Part shown: positions 28,034 through 40,800 of the stretch, piece by piece
Numbering within the stretch: position 1 is the stretch's first letter
Layout of the letters: every line of letters starts with the position of its first letter
Source: Chamaea fasciata
Taxonomy: Eukaryota; Chordata; Aves; Passeriformes; Sylviidae
Direction: 5' to 3'
NCBI GenBank assembly: GCA_029207755.1
Contig: JARCOQ010000005.1
Span: forward strand, 48,263,563-48,327,562
DNA length: 64,000 bases
Notes under the pieces: generated by a model
Told to the model about the DNA's origin: nothing
The model's input: only the letters and a program-made list of their open reading frames with translations
The model's database searches: none
Position numbers and translations under genes: made by a program

Positions 28034-28065
28034 GGGGAGGGGAGGGAGGGGAAAAAAAAAAAAAA
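28034..28065 (+). repeat. G-quadruplex-type G tract followed by A14
   Basis: GGGG-A-GGGG-A-GGG-A-GGGG at 28034-28051, four G runs with one-base loops, a canonical G4 motif, directly followed by 14 A at 28052-28065. Confidence 0.8.
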
Positions 28066-31000
28066 CAAGAGTGAACAAGAGAGAGAAATAAATTGAGAAA
28101 TTAAGCAATCTGGTTTGTTCATCACTAGTTATTCTGCTTTACAAAACTTACAGGCATTTTCCACTCACTATCTCTCCTGAAGCAGTTTCCCAAATGTCCC
28201 AGTACCCGCTTCAAACCATCTAGCTTGCCATACTCCAGCCCAGCAGATTCTCAGCCAAAAAGGCTTCACTGCCCATTGTATCAGAGAGGAAGAAAAGCTA
28301 TCTCCTCAAGGTAATGTGATCTATGGGTTCCCTCACTTCTTCCCTCTACCTAGAAGGACCCCAGTCCCCTCATAAAGAAAAATAATCTCATACACATTCC
28401 AGCTTTCAAAGCAAAGTATCTTCCCAAGCATCCCTTTGGTAACGTTGATCCTGTCTCCCTCATGCCTTCAAGCCTATTTGGTGTGAAGAGGGGATACATC
28501 CCATGCCAAGAGAAATGTGAAAAGAAGAGGCTGATGCTTCACCAGATGGCTTTGGACTTGTCACAGCAGGGAGAGAAACATGCTTGAAAAACCTGGCCCT
28601 GGTACTAACCATCATCTCCTGGACTGGTAGTTCAGGACAGCTGGAGCAGCTGGGGCTGAATAACAGATGTGAGATGACAGAAATGTGGAGCAGCAGTCAC
28701 ACAGGGCAAACATGGAGGCAGTAAGAACCACAGGCTCCCTCTGGGACTGCAATGACATGTTCAGCAGACAACACATTTAGAGCAAGAGCAGTGGAAAAGA
28801 TGCACGTACCAAAGAGTCAAGGGAGCAGGGTAATGAAGAGTCAAACCATCTGACCACAGCTTACAATGAACAGCATCAAAGCAAGACAAGCAGTGCACGA
28901 AAGAAGGGCAAGGTCTAGGGAAGGTTCTGCTGCATAAAACATGCAGGGCCTACAGAGGCCTACCAGCCTGCCTACAGAGCTCACTGGCCCAGAAGAATTT
29001 ACCCTCCGCAACCCAGCATCAGCCCAGAATAACCACTAGTGGCAGTTCTAATCCTTGTTTCACAGAGCCCCTCTAAGGGGCCATCTCCTTCCACATAAGG
29101 CCTGAAAACTCAGATGACCACCAGACAACTGTACTTTGCACATGTGAAATCTTTGTACCTGTGAAACCTGTACCTGTTGTCCAGCACCTAAAGGAAGCAA
29201 AGGAAGGTCCTTGTCTTTTCCCTACTATTTGCTCTGTTCCAGGAGACAACTCTCTGCCATTACACAAAGTACCATCTGATGCTGAAACCTCACCTGGAGA
29301 TACCCCTTTCTTTTTTTTATAACCTTCACTGGATTTTTGGTTTTGAAAGGCCTCATCCCAGCACCAGGGTATCAACCAGATGTCAGCAGAGCTGACACAG
29401 AAGTCTGCTGCAAGCAGACAACTGGTGGGACAAGGGGATCCCATGGGGATGGATGTGACCATGGTTTCAGTTGGATGACTGAGCCCATGTACCCTTTTCC
29501 TACTAAAGTTTCAGCCAGAAGGGGACTAAAAGAAAAAAGGACTGCCCCACAGTCACAGTCTCAGAGCAACTGGCAGATATGCTAAGAGTAAAGCAGATAG
29601 CTCTTGCAGATAGAGCTTGCATCACAGACAGAGATGCTTTGCCTTTTCTTGTCCTCAGGTGCTTCCCACTCCCCAAAAAGCCAATCAGCCTGCGTCCTTC
29701 CTCTAGCAATGCACACTTTTCCAAGGAGGTGGCCGTGCACAGTTAGGTGTAGGCAATCCCTCCACTCCATCACAGGCTGACATCCTTGCCAGGTGCAATG
29801 CATACACCCACATACCCATGAACAGTGATCAGAGAAAGTGAAGAAAAGGTAAGGGAAAGGAAACAACAGAGTAGAGAAAGGAAGGACAAAAAGAAAAGTA
29901 AGCAGTGAGAGGGACGGTGGAAAGAGATAATAATGGGAGAAAAAGTGGAGAGGGAGTTACTTTGCAAGCGGTAGCTAAAAATCTCCCAACGTTTACAGCA
30001 AATGATGCATGAAATACACTGTCAGAAACATGATGCCCAAAACCTATTGCTGCTAAATATTTAATCTGATTGGCAGGAAGCCGTTTAAACCTCAGTGTTT
30101 GGATCTCAAACTTCTACAGAGCAACAGGTAAAGTAAATACATCAATATGTAGTGATTCACCATGGGTGCCACCAGTCTTTCCAACCTGCAGCAATGGGCA
30201 GGGAAAATGTTGTCAAGTTGTCAATGGATATTAACAACATTAGAAACAGGCTAGAGGAAAGGCACAGTTTATGAACTTTGGTCCCACTGCAACCTAGAGA
30301 AAAGGGGAAGGTGGATATGCCAATTGTCTTCTTCAGAAATTAGAACACACATGCTGCTGCAAAGATCTCACACAATGCAGTTCACATCCCTCAAGCACAA
30401 GAAAGCCATGCAGAAGCATGGTACACCAAATGCTGCAGCTCTACTGGCTCACACTTCCCTGCATGTAATCCCTGAAGCCAATTTGCGTGCAGACCAAAGG
30501 CTGCCTCCAGCAATCAGCTTCCACCGTTTGTCGAGCATGAAGCAGGTCAGAACGTCCTGCACATGTGTGCCCCAATGCCAGCACAAGAATGCAGCGGGGC
30601 AGCTAGGGTACAGGCAGGTACACAGCCCTTTAGGGTAGGAAACCTGATTAGCTGCTACTGCAGCATGGTGAGGGGACACAGGGTAGCCACCTGCTAAGAA
30701 GGGCTTGCACACACATATGTTTACACACCCAGTGCAGTCTCCCACTTTGCTGACTCTACCCATAAAACTTTCAGAGCTGCTGTGGTCCATATTGGCTCTG
30801 GTGTCCCTGAGCCAGCAGCTGAGCTATGTTCCCAAACAGTGGCTTCTTGTGCATTGCAAAGGAGGAGGATTGTGTTTAGACAAAAATTTTGCAGTTTAAA
30901 AGTACAACTCCATTCTGATTTAGAGTCAAACCTGGCCACTCAGAGGCAGTCTGGGGAAAGAAACAGACTTTCTTTCCAGTCATTTTGTATTGTCCAAATC

Positions 31001-33298
31001 TACACATTTCTAGAATGAAGGCATCTAGAAGGTTGTTTATTTAGATAAAATGGAACATTTTAGATTTTCCAAAACTAACAAAGGTAAAAATATTCAGCTC
31101 TGCTATAATGAGTTTCAGACCAAGTTCCTCACCACCATTCAATATTCCAGCAACAGGAATACAGCTCTTCCTAAGAATTCTACAGATCCAGGACATGTGG
31201 TTGACTCAGTGCACTGGCACTGACAACTTACTAACTCCATGACCCAAGTTGCTACCTTCCAAAAAAAGAATAAATAGATATAAATAAATACCTAAGAAGT
31301 GGAAAGCCATGACAGAAATCTAGGGAGAAATCAATATTCTCCATACTTGTTCAGTAGAACGTGGGATTTTACTGTATCCAAAACCCTACATCACATAAAA
31401 CATCTCCAAATCTAACACTGGCTGCAGAGCATTGGAAGTCTGGGATGAGGGCTTCACAGATAAGACAGCACTGAGATCGTCTCTAGGCACAGATCTTGCA
31501 GATCTTCTGATAGATTCACCAGCATAAATCTCCCATCATATTCCCCTTTCTGTATTTCTGGCTGCTTTGCTGTCCCTGTTGCAGCTGTTCAAGCAGCTGA
31601 CTTCATCAGAATATGCTTTGTGAAGTGCTTTTCTGCTCCGTATGGTGCTTTTGCTTGCTTTCCTTCCTTCAGTAAGTGCCAAATCTCTGAAGAATGCCCA
31701 GGCTAGAGCTCTGAAAGCTAAGACCAAGTAGGGTAAGTATGATTCTGTGGCATCATCAGCTGAAAAGTGGCACCTCACAAGCACAAAATAAAGTGTGACT
31801 TTTGAATACAGCTGCACAGTGTTCATCATCCCAACTCACAGCAGTACAAGTAGGCTAAGTGACTTGCTCATGGGCTCTGACAAATCCTGCTACTGCTTAA
31901 GACTTGTCCAAGCCCAACTTGCCAGGCTTGTGAGAAGGTACTGTGGGCAGCTGGCAAGGCAGAGGAGACCTATGCCTGCATTTCAGCCACTCCAGCTGAC
32001 AGCCTGACATGCTATCCTCAACCAGCAATGAAGGTGGGCTTGCCAGACCACTGAACTGCTGCAGAAAAAAACTGCTGGGGCAAGGAAGAGAAACACTGAC
32101 CTCAGCTCTTGATTAACTAAATAATTATTTAGTAGCCAATTAATTGAAAAGTCAGATAGGAGGACCCTGATGATCTGCCTCCTATCTTTGGCACAAGTTG
32201 AGTCTTCCCAGTAGCCCAGGACAGCACAGCCCCACATTTGCACACAGTGCTTCAGCCTTTGCCATAAAAAGTGCCCTTAAAAATCTGCAGCAAGAACCCA
32301 TTTCTCTGATGCCGGGCTCCTGTCACTCTATGAAAATCCTCTTAAAATTGCCCAGGAACTAGCTGCGACACCAGGACACAGTCACTGTCCTACAGGGAAC
32401 TATGCTGAAGCACTGATTTTACAAATGGCCCTCCAAAGAGGTATCTCAAAAGAATTCATTTAGGATGCTGTTCACATCACAGTCAACACAGCTATCCACC
32501 CAGAGAGACTGAAGCCACCAGCTGAGATACTGCACCAGCTAATGGCTCTGTTTCTTATCCTCACTTCTTCCTTCCACTTGGAAAGGCACTCAGTCTTAAA
32601 AGCAGATCAGGAAACTAACATTTCCAGGTATAAAATACTTCCATGTATGAAATAGCCTAGCCTGTGAAAATGGGCTTTATATGAAAAACATGAAGAATTT
32701 TTTTAAGCACAACTGGGTGAGAAATACTGTGATAAGAGCTCTTGCTTCAAATTTTCCCATGCCTGTCAAAATGAGGAGATACAAAACTGCACACTTTTTA
32801 AAACTAATTAGGCTATTTTATTCCTCAAAAAAACATTCATACCAAAGGGGCAAAAAACCCCAGCTAATCCACACTTGGTTGAAACGAACTTCTCACTGCA
32901 TTTTTTGTAAGAAGTATACATTTTCTCCACAGTCCCTCCGTTGCAAAAGACAGCATTCAAACAGATCTATAATCAAAGAAAATATAAACAGAAACATTAA
33001 TAAGCATGTTGATACACATAATATGAATAAAAAGCACGGAAAAGCACCACAGCTCTATCTTGTTCAGAAGCTCAAGTAGATTTTAGAGGCTTCAAAATCA
33101 CATGAAAATTTACTGAATCAAGATCAGTGACAAACAAGTGTCTAATGTCACCCCTGGCCATCTACATTCCTAACAACTCCCCCACCCCTCCTGACCTCGT
33201 TTTCTCCCAACACTCAGGCTTCTTCTTCATACAGGTCCTACTTTTCCCGGCTTCAGCCAAGGGCCCACTTTCTTCTAGATCTGCCCACAGTGACTAAA
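28066..33298. other. intron 1 stretch, no gene seen
   Basis: Unique sequence with no recognisable repeat family or coding region. Confidence 0.6.
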
Positions 33299-34065
33299 GG
33301 GAATAATTGGCCCCCGTCCTCTCTTTTTAACAGTCCTTTACAGAATTGCTGTTTGGTTTCCACCCACAGTTATCTTTCCTCTAGACTGAACATGTTTGGC
33401 TCTCTCAGCATTTCTTAAAGGGTTGAGTGTCTACTGTCATCTACCCCACCCTCGTGCTTGCTCCCACTTCACACTGCAAGCTCTCTTTTTGAAAACACTA
33501 CATCCTGACATGAATGCAACACTACACATTCACAGACAAAAGGACAAGGGAGAAATTATCTATGGGTCTTGCAAATCAGAGGGGAAGGACTTCTGTGGGA
33601 ACACCACACCCTTTTCCTCCTCCCCAGGACAATTCTGGACACTACTTGTAGGAAAGCTTCAAGAGTCTACCATCACTTCCCTGGAAACAGTACTTCAGCT
33701 TCTGCCACATTTCACAGCAGGAACTGTGCTGTCTATTCAGCACTTTCTTTTGTTCACTTGCTGCTACTGCTTGGCTACAGCTACATGTCAGTCTCTGGTT
33801 AGGCTCCTACGCAACTCCAGTAGCAGTGCAGAGCAGGCCTCTAACCAACAGCCATCTGACAACACTAAACAATCCCTCCTTCTATTTCTCTCTCCTCTCT
33901 TTACATTCTTAAGCACACACTTTAAGGCAGTCATCACATCTCTCTTTCAATTGTCATTTGGCCAAGCTAAACGTAATTAGTTACTTTAATCATCCCTCTT
34001 AGATCAATCCATCCAGCATCTTAATCATTTTTGTTGCTCCACTGATTTTTTTCTAATATGCTGCC
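33299..34065 (-). mobile_element. ancient CR1/L3-like LINE fragment, interrupted
   Basis: The plus strand at 33299-33420 (ATAATTGGCCCCCGTCC..., CTCTAGACTGAACATG, TCTCAGCATTTCTTAAAG) and 33985-34060 (ATCTTAATCATTTTTGTTGCTCCACTG) follow the complement of an old CR1 3' region in the right order. That consensus has TTCTCCAGACTAAACA... and ...TTAATCATTTTTGTTGCTC. About 560 bases separate the two parts where one would expect some tens, so the copy is split by an insertion or badly decayed. The 194-codon open frame across the gap has no recognisable domain. Confidence 0.5.
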
Positions 34066-34329
34066 ATCTTTAGGGCACTAAGTTCTCCAGAAATTAGACT
34101 AGGTACACTCAGATCAGGCACATGAAGAAAACGTGACTAGAAACATGCAGAAAACATTTCCTTGCTTCAAGACAAGTTCTGTTTATGCAATCCAGAAATC
34201 ACACCAGCCTCTTTGCTGCCGCATCATACTGTGAGTGCATATTTAATTTGCTAACTGGTGTAACCCCAGTGTCATTTCTAGTATTACTGCTTTCCAGGGG
34301 TGTACCTCTCATCTCTGCTTTCTTTCTGT

Positions 34330-34892
34330 TGTAAGTGTATATTAGAAAGTTGGCTTTTCGCAAGATGTGTGCTATATGATTAATAACATTGTGGTAAGGA
34401 TATAAGTTTTTATTTCTGCTATTAGTAAAGAAAATTAGGCATAGTGGTAGTAGTTGATATAGTATGCTTAAATTGTCTGTTTGGTTGGGATACCATCCAG
34501 TGAACATGTAAAGAATATCCTGCTATTGATATACCAACTATCAGCATCTACCATCTGAAGAAAGTATGGACCAAGACCCAAGTTGGAGGTGATGATGAAG
34601 ATACAGCCAAGAAACACGCATGCTCTAAAAAGGTGGACCCAAGGAGGGACCATGCTAAACAGTTCCTGGAATATGGAAACTAGTCTATGGAAAAATATGA
34701 ATATTCAACAGACTGATGGAATAGAAAGGGCATTTAAAGAGGCCTCTGAAATAGCAGGTTGTGGACTTGGCTGAATGCCAAGTCACCCAGCCGGCCATAC
34801 TTCATTTTGCTTAATCTGTTTCCTAATTGTCTTATTTTTTATTATTAAACCTATTTCTTAAAATTTACCAGGAAAGTGAATTCCATTTTTCA
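34330..34892 (+). mobile_element. probable LTR-like repeat
   Basis: The block looks like an avian LTR: a middle part around TCTAAAAAGGTGGACCCAAG and a tail with TTATTATTAAACC (poly-A signal variant ATTAAA at 34844-34849), ending near TTTTTCA at 34892. I recognise the phrasing only loosely, and no target duplication could be found, so the boundaries are approximate. Confidence 0.3.
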
Positions 34893-37800
34893 TATTTCCA
34901 AGCACAGTCTGATTTTAACTCCTACTATTCAATTTACTATCCACCCTGTTAATCCCCTAATCCTATTCTGAGGTATGACTGCTTAGCTTGCTACGTATCT
35001 CAAATCTCTTTGACTTCCAGTGGAAATACTCTCACAAAGCAAGGCATGGGGTTTGTGATCAGAGTGAAGTCAGGGCATATCCCTAAATTTACAAGACAAT
35101 ATGGATTCTTCACAGACAGGTCACCATCATCAGTCCCTCACCAAAAACTGCCAAAAGGTTTTCAAGGGCTTCAGTTTGCTTTGGTGGTGACCAATGCTGG
35201 GCTGCTGTGTGACAGCTTTGCTCCTCTCAGAAAAAGCAGTGGGCCCTGGAGACCCAGGCAAGGCCCTGTGACAACAATTGGGAGCACTGAGCAGGTGCTG
35301 CTTGAGCATCGCTCCAAGGTACATTTCTGTACACTGCCTTTCCCTGTGCACACCCTCAAAGTGGGCATGGCATCTTCCTAATAGTCTGAACATCAGCTTC
35401 CTCCAAACAGTGGTGCCTAAGCCTTCCCTCCTCCTTCATTCCAAAGAGGGGGGAGGTGGGAGGCTACTTCAAAGCCTTTCCATGAAACATCACATTTGTG
35501 CAAAGCACACCAGATGCTGCCTGAGCAGTGAGTAGTCATAGAAGCAGGACCTGGGTGCAAAGAGTGTTTTTTAGGATGCAAAATGAAAAAAACACCCTTT
35601 CCTTTCTCCAAAACTTCTCCTTCAAAACTCTTCTCCTGCCCTTAGAGCTCCCAGACACCAGAGCCTCCAACAGCTCCCAGAGTAGTTCAAAGGCACTGAG
35701 ACACAGTGGCTTTGCCTCCCCAGCCACACTAAGCCACTGCCCTGGCTCAGAGCTGTGCCTTATAGAATGATGTCAAGTTGGGCTTGTCCAGACTGTAGGC
35801 GGAGAAAAGAAGATGGAAGAACAAGAGAAAGATGGGGGTGGGTGGGGAGCCTGCCCTGGGCAGCATTGATTCACTGCATCCATGGCTGCTCAGCTCCATG
35901 AAGGAGATGCTGCTCAGCCCAGTTCAGCTTCTGATAGCCACAAGGCAGCTGTGGCTCAGCAGTGTCTAAATTAAGTGGGGCAGTCCATGACACTGTATCT
36001 CTGACTGGGTCTGCTCCCCTTCTCCTCTGGGACCCAGATGAAGGGGGCACATCTACCACACCAAGTGGGTTGTAGCACTAGCTTCCCTCTTCAAAGAAAA
36101 GAAGTCCAAAACAAAGCAACAGCTACTCCCTCCCACCCTCTCCCATGAATACATACTGCCACTGTGCATGAATGCGTCAGCTCTCTTAGTCCTTCATGGT
36201 ACAGGTTTTAGCAGGACCAGAGTGCAATTTACAGCCAGTGAAAGTCCAAGAAGATGTATAAGTCTGTCTTCTGGCCACAACTTATTCTCATAACCCCTGT
36301 CAGCCCACTTTGCCTCAGCAGCATCATTAACATTAATTTAACGATTAACTTTCCAGACTCAGAAGGGACAAAGGAAGCTTAGCACAACTCAAGTCCCCTG
36401 AAAAGCCACATGTGTGAATTGGCTGGATACATGACAGTTTTTAGCACCATGACAACGATCTTTATAACAGAATCTGTCTCAGCAGAGAGAGAAAACGAAG
36501 TGGGTTGCATAAAAATACAAAACTATGTCCATCCTTTGTATGTTCAGAAAACATTAGATGGCACAGATACACACATACACCTTTCCCACACTTCGCACTT
36601 ACTGAAGCCCAAGCATCCTCCAGCTGGAGACCAGTGTGCTTCTAGTTGAAAAGAAAGACCAGACCTATGCATATATCTAAAGCAGAGGAGTTCCATCCAA
36701 ACCACCTGACTGTATCTCTGGGCACAGACCAAGGATGGCTGCTTTCTGCCAAATGCTGATCAGCATGTACTAGACCAGCTCAATCAGGATGGAGGTGGTC
36801 AGCTTGGCTTCACCTAACTGCAAGCTGACTATGGCAAAGAGAAAGCTTAGTGTGGCTCTTACCTTCCCAGTCTAGCACGTGACAAGATGATTGTCAATTA
36901 CATCTTCTCCAAGCACTTCAGTTTTGCACTGAGGAACTCCATCCATTCAGCGCACGACAGGTTCTGGTCAAGGTTCTACAGCTATTCCCCAGTATGTTCT
37001 TCTGTTTACTGGTATGAATGTTTCATGTCTCATTGCCAGTTAAAAGAGGCACAGCTTAACATCCTCCTCCCAAGTGAAGCATACCTTCTCTTTACATTGC
37101 TATTCCAGTATTTCATGGAACATACAATCTTCAGATTATTTTATCCAAGTTCTGTATTTCTTTGGCTGGTGTAATATATGTGGCATTTCAGTAAAGCCAA
37201 GGTTCAGGCTGAGTATTTTGCATACAAACTCTTTAAATCCCAAGGCTTCAACTAAATAAAACACATAGATTTGTCCTATGCAGGAGGAGCACTGGACCAA
37301 ATACTGTCTTTTTGCCACTAAATATTTAGACATCCTATAAGGAAGTCAGAAATTTTAAAGTGAATTTAAGTCTTGAATTTTTTTCCTCTCCCTCTGTATC
37401 TCTGACAGTAAAATCAAGTTCTATGATTTTTCCATCAAGTGTTGTCCTGCAACTTTAAAACCATTTTATATTACTCTTTCAAAGTAGTTCAGATTATGAG
37501 AAAACACAATTAATTTGCTTCAAAAGTCTCAAATTTTGTTCAAATGGAAATTTCAACTATGCCAATACAGTCATTTTAAGCAGTTCTACCAGAGAGCATT
37601 GATTTTTCTTCCCCAGGCACAGTCCATGAGGATTTGGGGGAGCAAACCCAACAGAACTTAATGTGATCCCCAACTGAATGTCAACTAGATTCTACACCTA
37701 CTCCTGTTTCATACTGCAGGAAAAGCAATACATTACATGATCAAGAAAACACCTGAAAACTTATATGGAAAAGAAGTGTTTAAGAATCTGTTGGAGCCTT

Positions 37801-40800
37801 ATAATCATGCTATTTAACATTCGAGAAACCTGGAAATCATCGAACACAAGGACAAAAAAATAGCACCTTTTGCGCTCACATGAAGCATGAATGCAGCATT
37901 CATTGCAGGCACTGAAAAGCAGCCTAGACAGTACCTAAATAGCTCTTTATGATGTTTCTCCGGTGACAAAAGTGAACAAGTGTATAAACAAAAATATTTT
38001 GAAATGCAGCTGATTCGAATAAATACTGGAAGCCCTTGCAATCTCATACCACAGAGCAGACATCCAAAGTCAATCCAGTCTGATGCTGAATACACAACCA
38101 GTGCCAAGACTCCCCATTTCAAAGGGACAGTGGAGCCAGTCTCTGGGCTGCAGCTGCACCCTTGTACAGGTACACATTGCAGTTTGTCCTGCCATAGTTG
38201 CCAAACTGCCCTATCACAGAAGACTATCACTTCAGAGGACACATAGATTTCTGTATTACCCTGTGCACTTTAAAGGACCCAGACTGTCAGGGCAAACCTT
38301 GTCTCTAATTTTGTGTTTTGTTTGATTTTTATGCTTCTTCATGCAAGAAGTATTTTCTTAGGAAAGATGTGCCTTGACGAAGATGGGCAATGCTTCTAAA
38401 TGCATGGAGGAAAAATGTACGAAGACATATAATCAAATATCATTCTTAAACTAGCTCCCTCCTGGGACACAGTGGTGTTAGAATCAGCAAGCCCTGGCCA
38501 TCTCTCCTTAGCCTGTAACATCCAGAGAAACAGGTCTCTGAGGGGTGCCACAGACCAGCCCTATACCTGGTCATGTCAACAGACCTCATGCACCAACTTG
38601 CCACTGGCTGGTTTGAAAGCAAGGTCTGAGAAATCCATAAATCATGGCTCAGCTCACCTAATGGGATATTAGTGTTACTTGCAAATTCAAATCACGTTTG
38701 AGAACCATTTACATTGGACACACACTAAGGGATCTCCAGGCCTTAGCGCTCAAAAAGAGATGGACTGTCAGGTACCCAGTTTTCTTACAGAGAAAAAACA
38801 CAAGACAGAGGACCAGGCTTTAGGAGATTTTGGATTCCTCATGGAGCATGACTGTTTTCCAAACTGGGTGGTAAAAGAGTAATAATTTATACACCTCATG
38901 TCTTTTCTAGCTCCCAGCCCAGTACATCCTTAAAATGTACACACGCAGAACAAAAGAGGTAATTTAAAAACTCATCTTTAAAAAGCTCATCTATGTAGGC
39001 TACCTTTGTAGTCAGTAGGGCTTAGCTTTTCTAGAGGGCAAGCTGGAGCACTTCCATGGGGCTCCTGCTCTACACTACCCTTTGAAGAACCTGGTCTTTC
39101 TCCAGTGACTCCCTGGAGTTCTTCTGGAAACAAGTCTCCCACAGCCAGTTCACTTCTGGAAGCATATAAAAGTCAAACATCTCACCAAGCTTAAAAAAGT
39201 AAATGTATAATGAACAATAAAAGGGGATATACCAAGGGATATGAACTGCAGGAATAAAAATCTCAAGTGATTTTAAAGATCTGGAGACAACTGTAAAGAG
39301 CTACCTGCACATTATAGGAAACAATAAAAATTTTCACTGGAGCAGTAACTCTGTTTTCCTGTCACAGAGTCCATAGTTCTCATCCCTCATCTTCATTTAA
39401 GAGCACTTGCTTGAGGATCAGATCTCTGTTTTCCAGGAATTCATCTCCTCTTGTCACTTTATTCCCCACCTGGAATCAGCACTGGAGCTCAATGCTAAAT
39501 GAAACATTTTGTTGTCATGTCACTAGGAAAAAACAAATGCATCCAAAGCAGAACAAGAATAAACCTGCACTGACTAATTTGGAGGAAGAATTAGCTCCCA
39601 TGTCTCAGAGGACTCCACTGCCTCTGGGCTAAAGAGCCTGTACCTCCATTTCTTTCATGCTGAAGTAATTTCTCTTTTTATAAGTAATTACTTTGTATTG
39701 GGCCAAAGAAACAAACTACCTCCACAGCCCAGTCGTTAGAGCACTCCCTCTCCAGCACAATGAATAGGCATTTATATAAAGTAGAACAGTTTCCAACTGG
39801 AAAAGTTCCAACTGAGAAAGCATTACTGCAGAGGACCCAGTAGTCTGAGCCCTCATCTTGGCTAGGACAACCTCAGGGACAAGACCCCACTTCAAAGTAT
39901 GCAGAATAAGGATGCGTCACACAAAACCCTGTTAGTTTTCTGCCCACCAGGCTGCTAGCTATTCTATTCTCTGCTTTTTCATGAAAACACATCAAACACT
40001 CTAATTAAGCTCAGTGCAGAACTAGCAAAACCTCTGAAATTACTTTTTCTTTTTCTTTTTTTTTGTAGGGCAGTTAACCCATTTCCAAACCTCTTCTGTC
40101 AAAAATATTAATCATCTCCTCTAATGTCAAATGCTGAAGTCAAGAATTAATCTGTCCCAACAAAAAAACCATACAAGATTACTAAGGCAAGACATGTCAT
40201 TAAACAACACTCATCTCCTATGCATCTCCTGGTTTCTGAAAGTTATTATGCTCTCCAGTAAGAAAAAAGGCCATTGCACAGAAAGGGTTGCTCATGTATG
40301 ATACCCTCTGTGACATCCAGCTGCTGCTTCAGAGAGCTCCAAGGTACAGGCAAAGTTACTGCAAAGTTCTCTGAATCCTGAAGTTCAGATCTTGAAGCAT
40401 GATCCTTGTCTCTTTTTCTGAATCCCTGGTTAGAAAGTTCACCAACTTTCAAACCAGGGATTCAAGGAGATTTCTGCAAGAGCCACTGTATCTTTCAAGG
40501 CAGCCATCCCACAGCTATCCTATTTTTCTAAGCTACTTAATTTTTGTCTCCTGTTTAGGGTACTGGTGCCCCATCACTTAATGAAATTATTGCAATGTCT
40601 TTTCTGAGATTCTATTTATACCTTCATGGCATTTACCACTATTACTTTCAGACTGAGTCTTAAAAGCTTCCTTCCAGAAAGATAGTATCGCAGACCATAT
40701 CCATGCTGATTTTATACTTTGACTTTCAACATTTCAGGACACTATCTATATAATTTCAATTATATATGATAGTCACCTTTTCAGTAATAAATTAGAGGGT

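Noticed and set aside
27715..28125. 136-codon hydrophobic frame on the minus strand and Lys/Gln/Thr-rich frames on the plus strand
   Set aside because: Both are read from the A- and C-rich simple tract at 27768-27886; the composition alone explains them.
31536..31829. 97-codon minus-strand frame with Arg/Lys/Ser-rich end
   Set aside because: No domain recognised, no splice context; likely chance.
33396..33980. 194-codon plus-strand open frame
   Set aside because: Overlaps the remains of an antisense CR1-like element, has no recognisable domain and no conserved motif.
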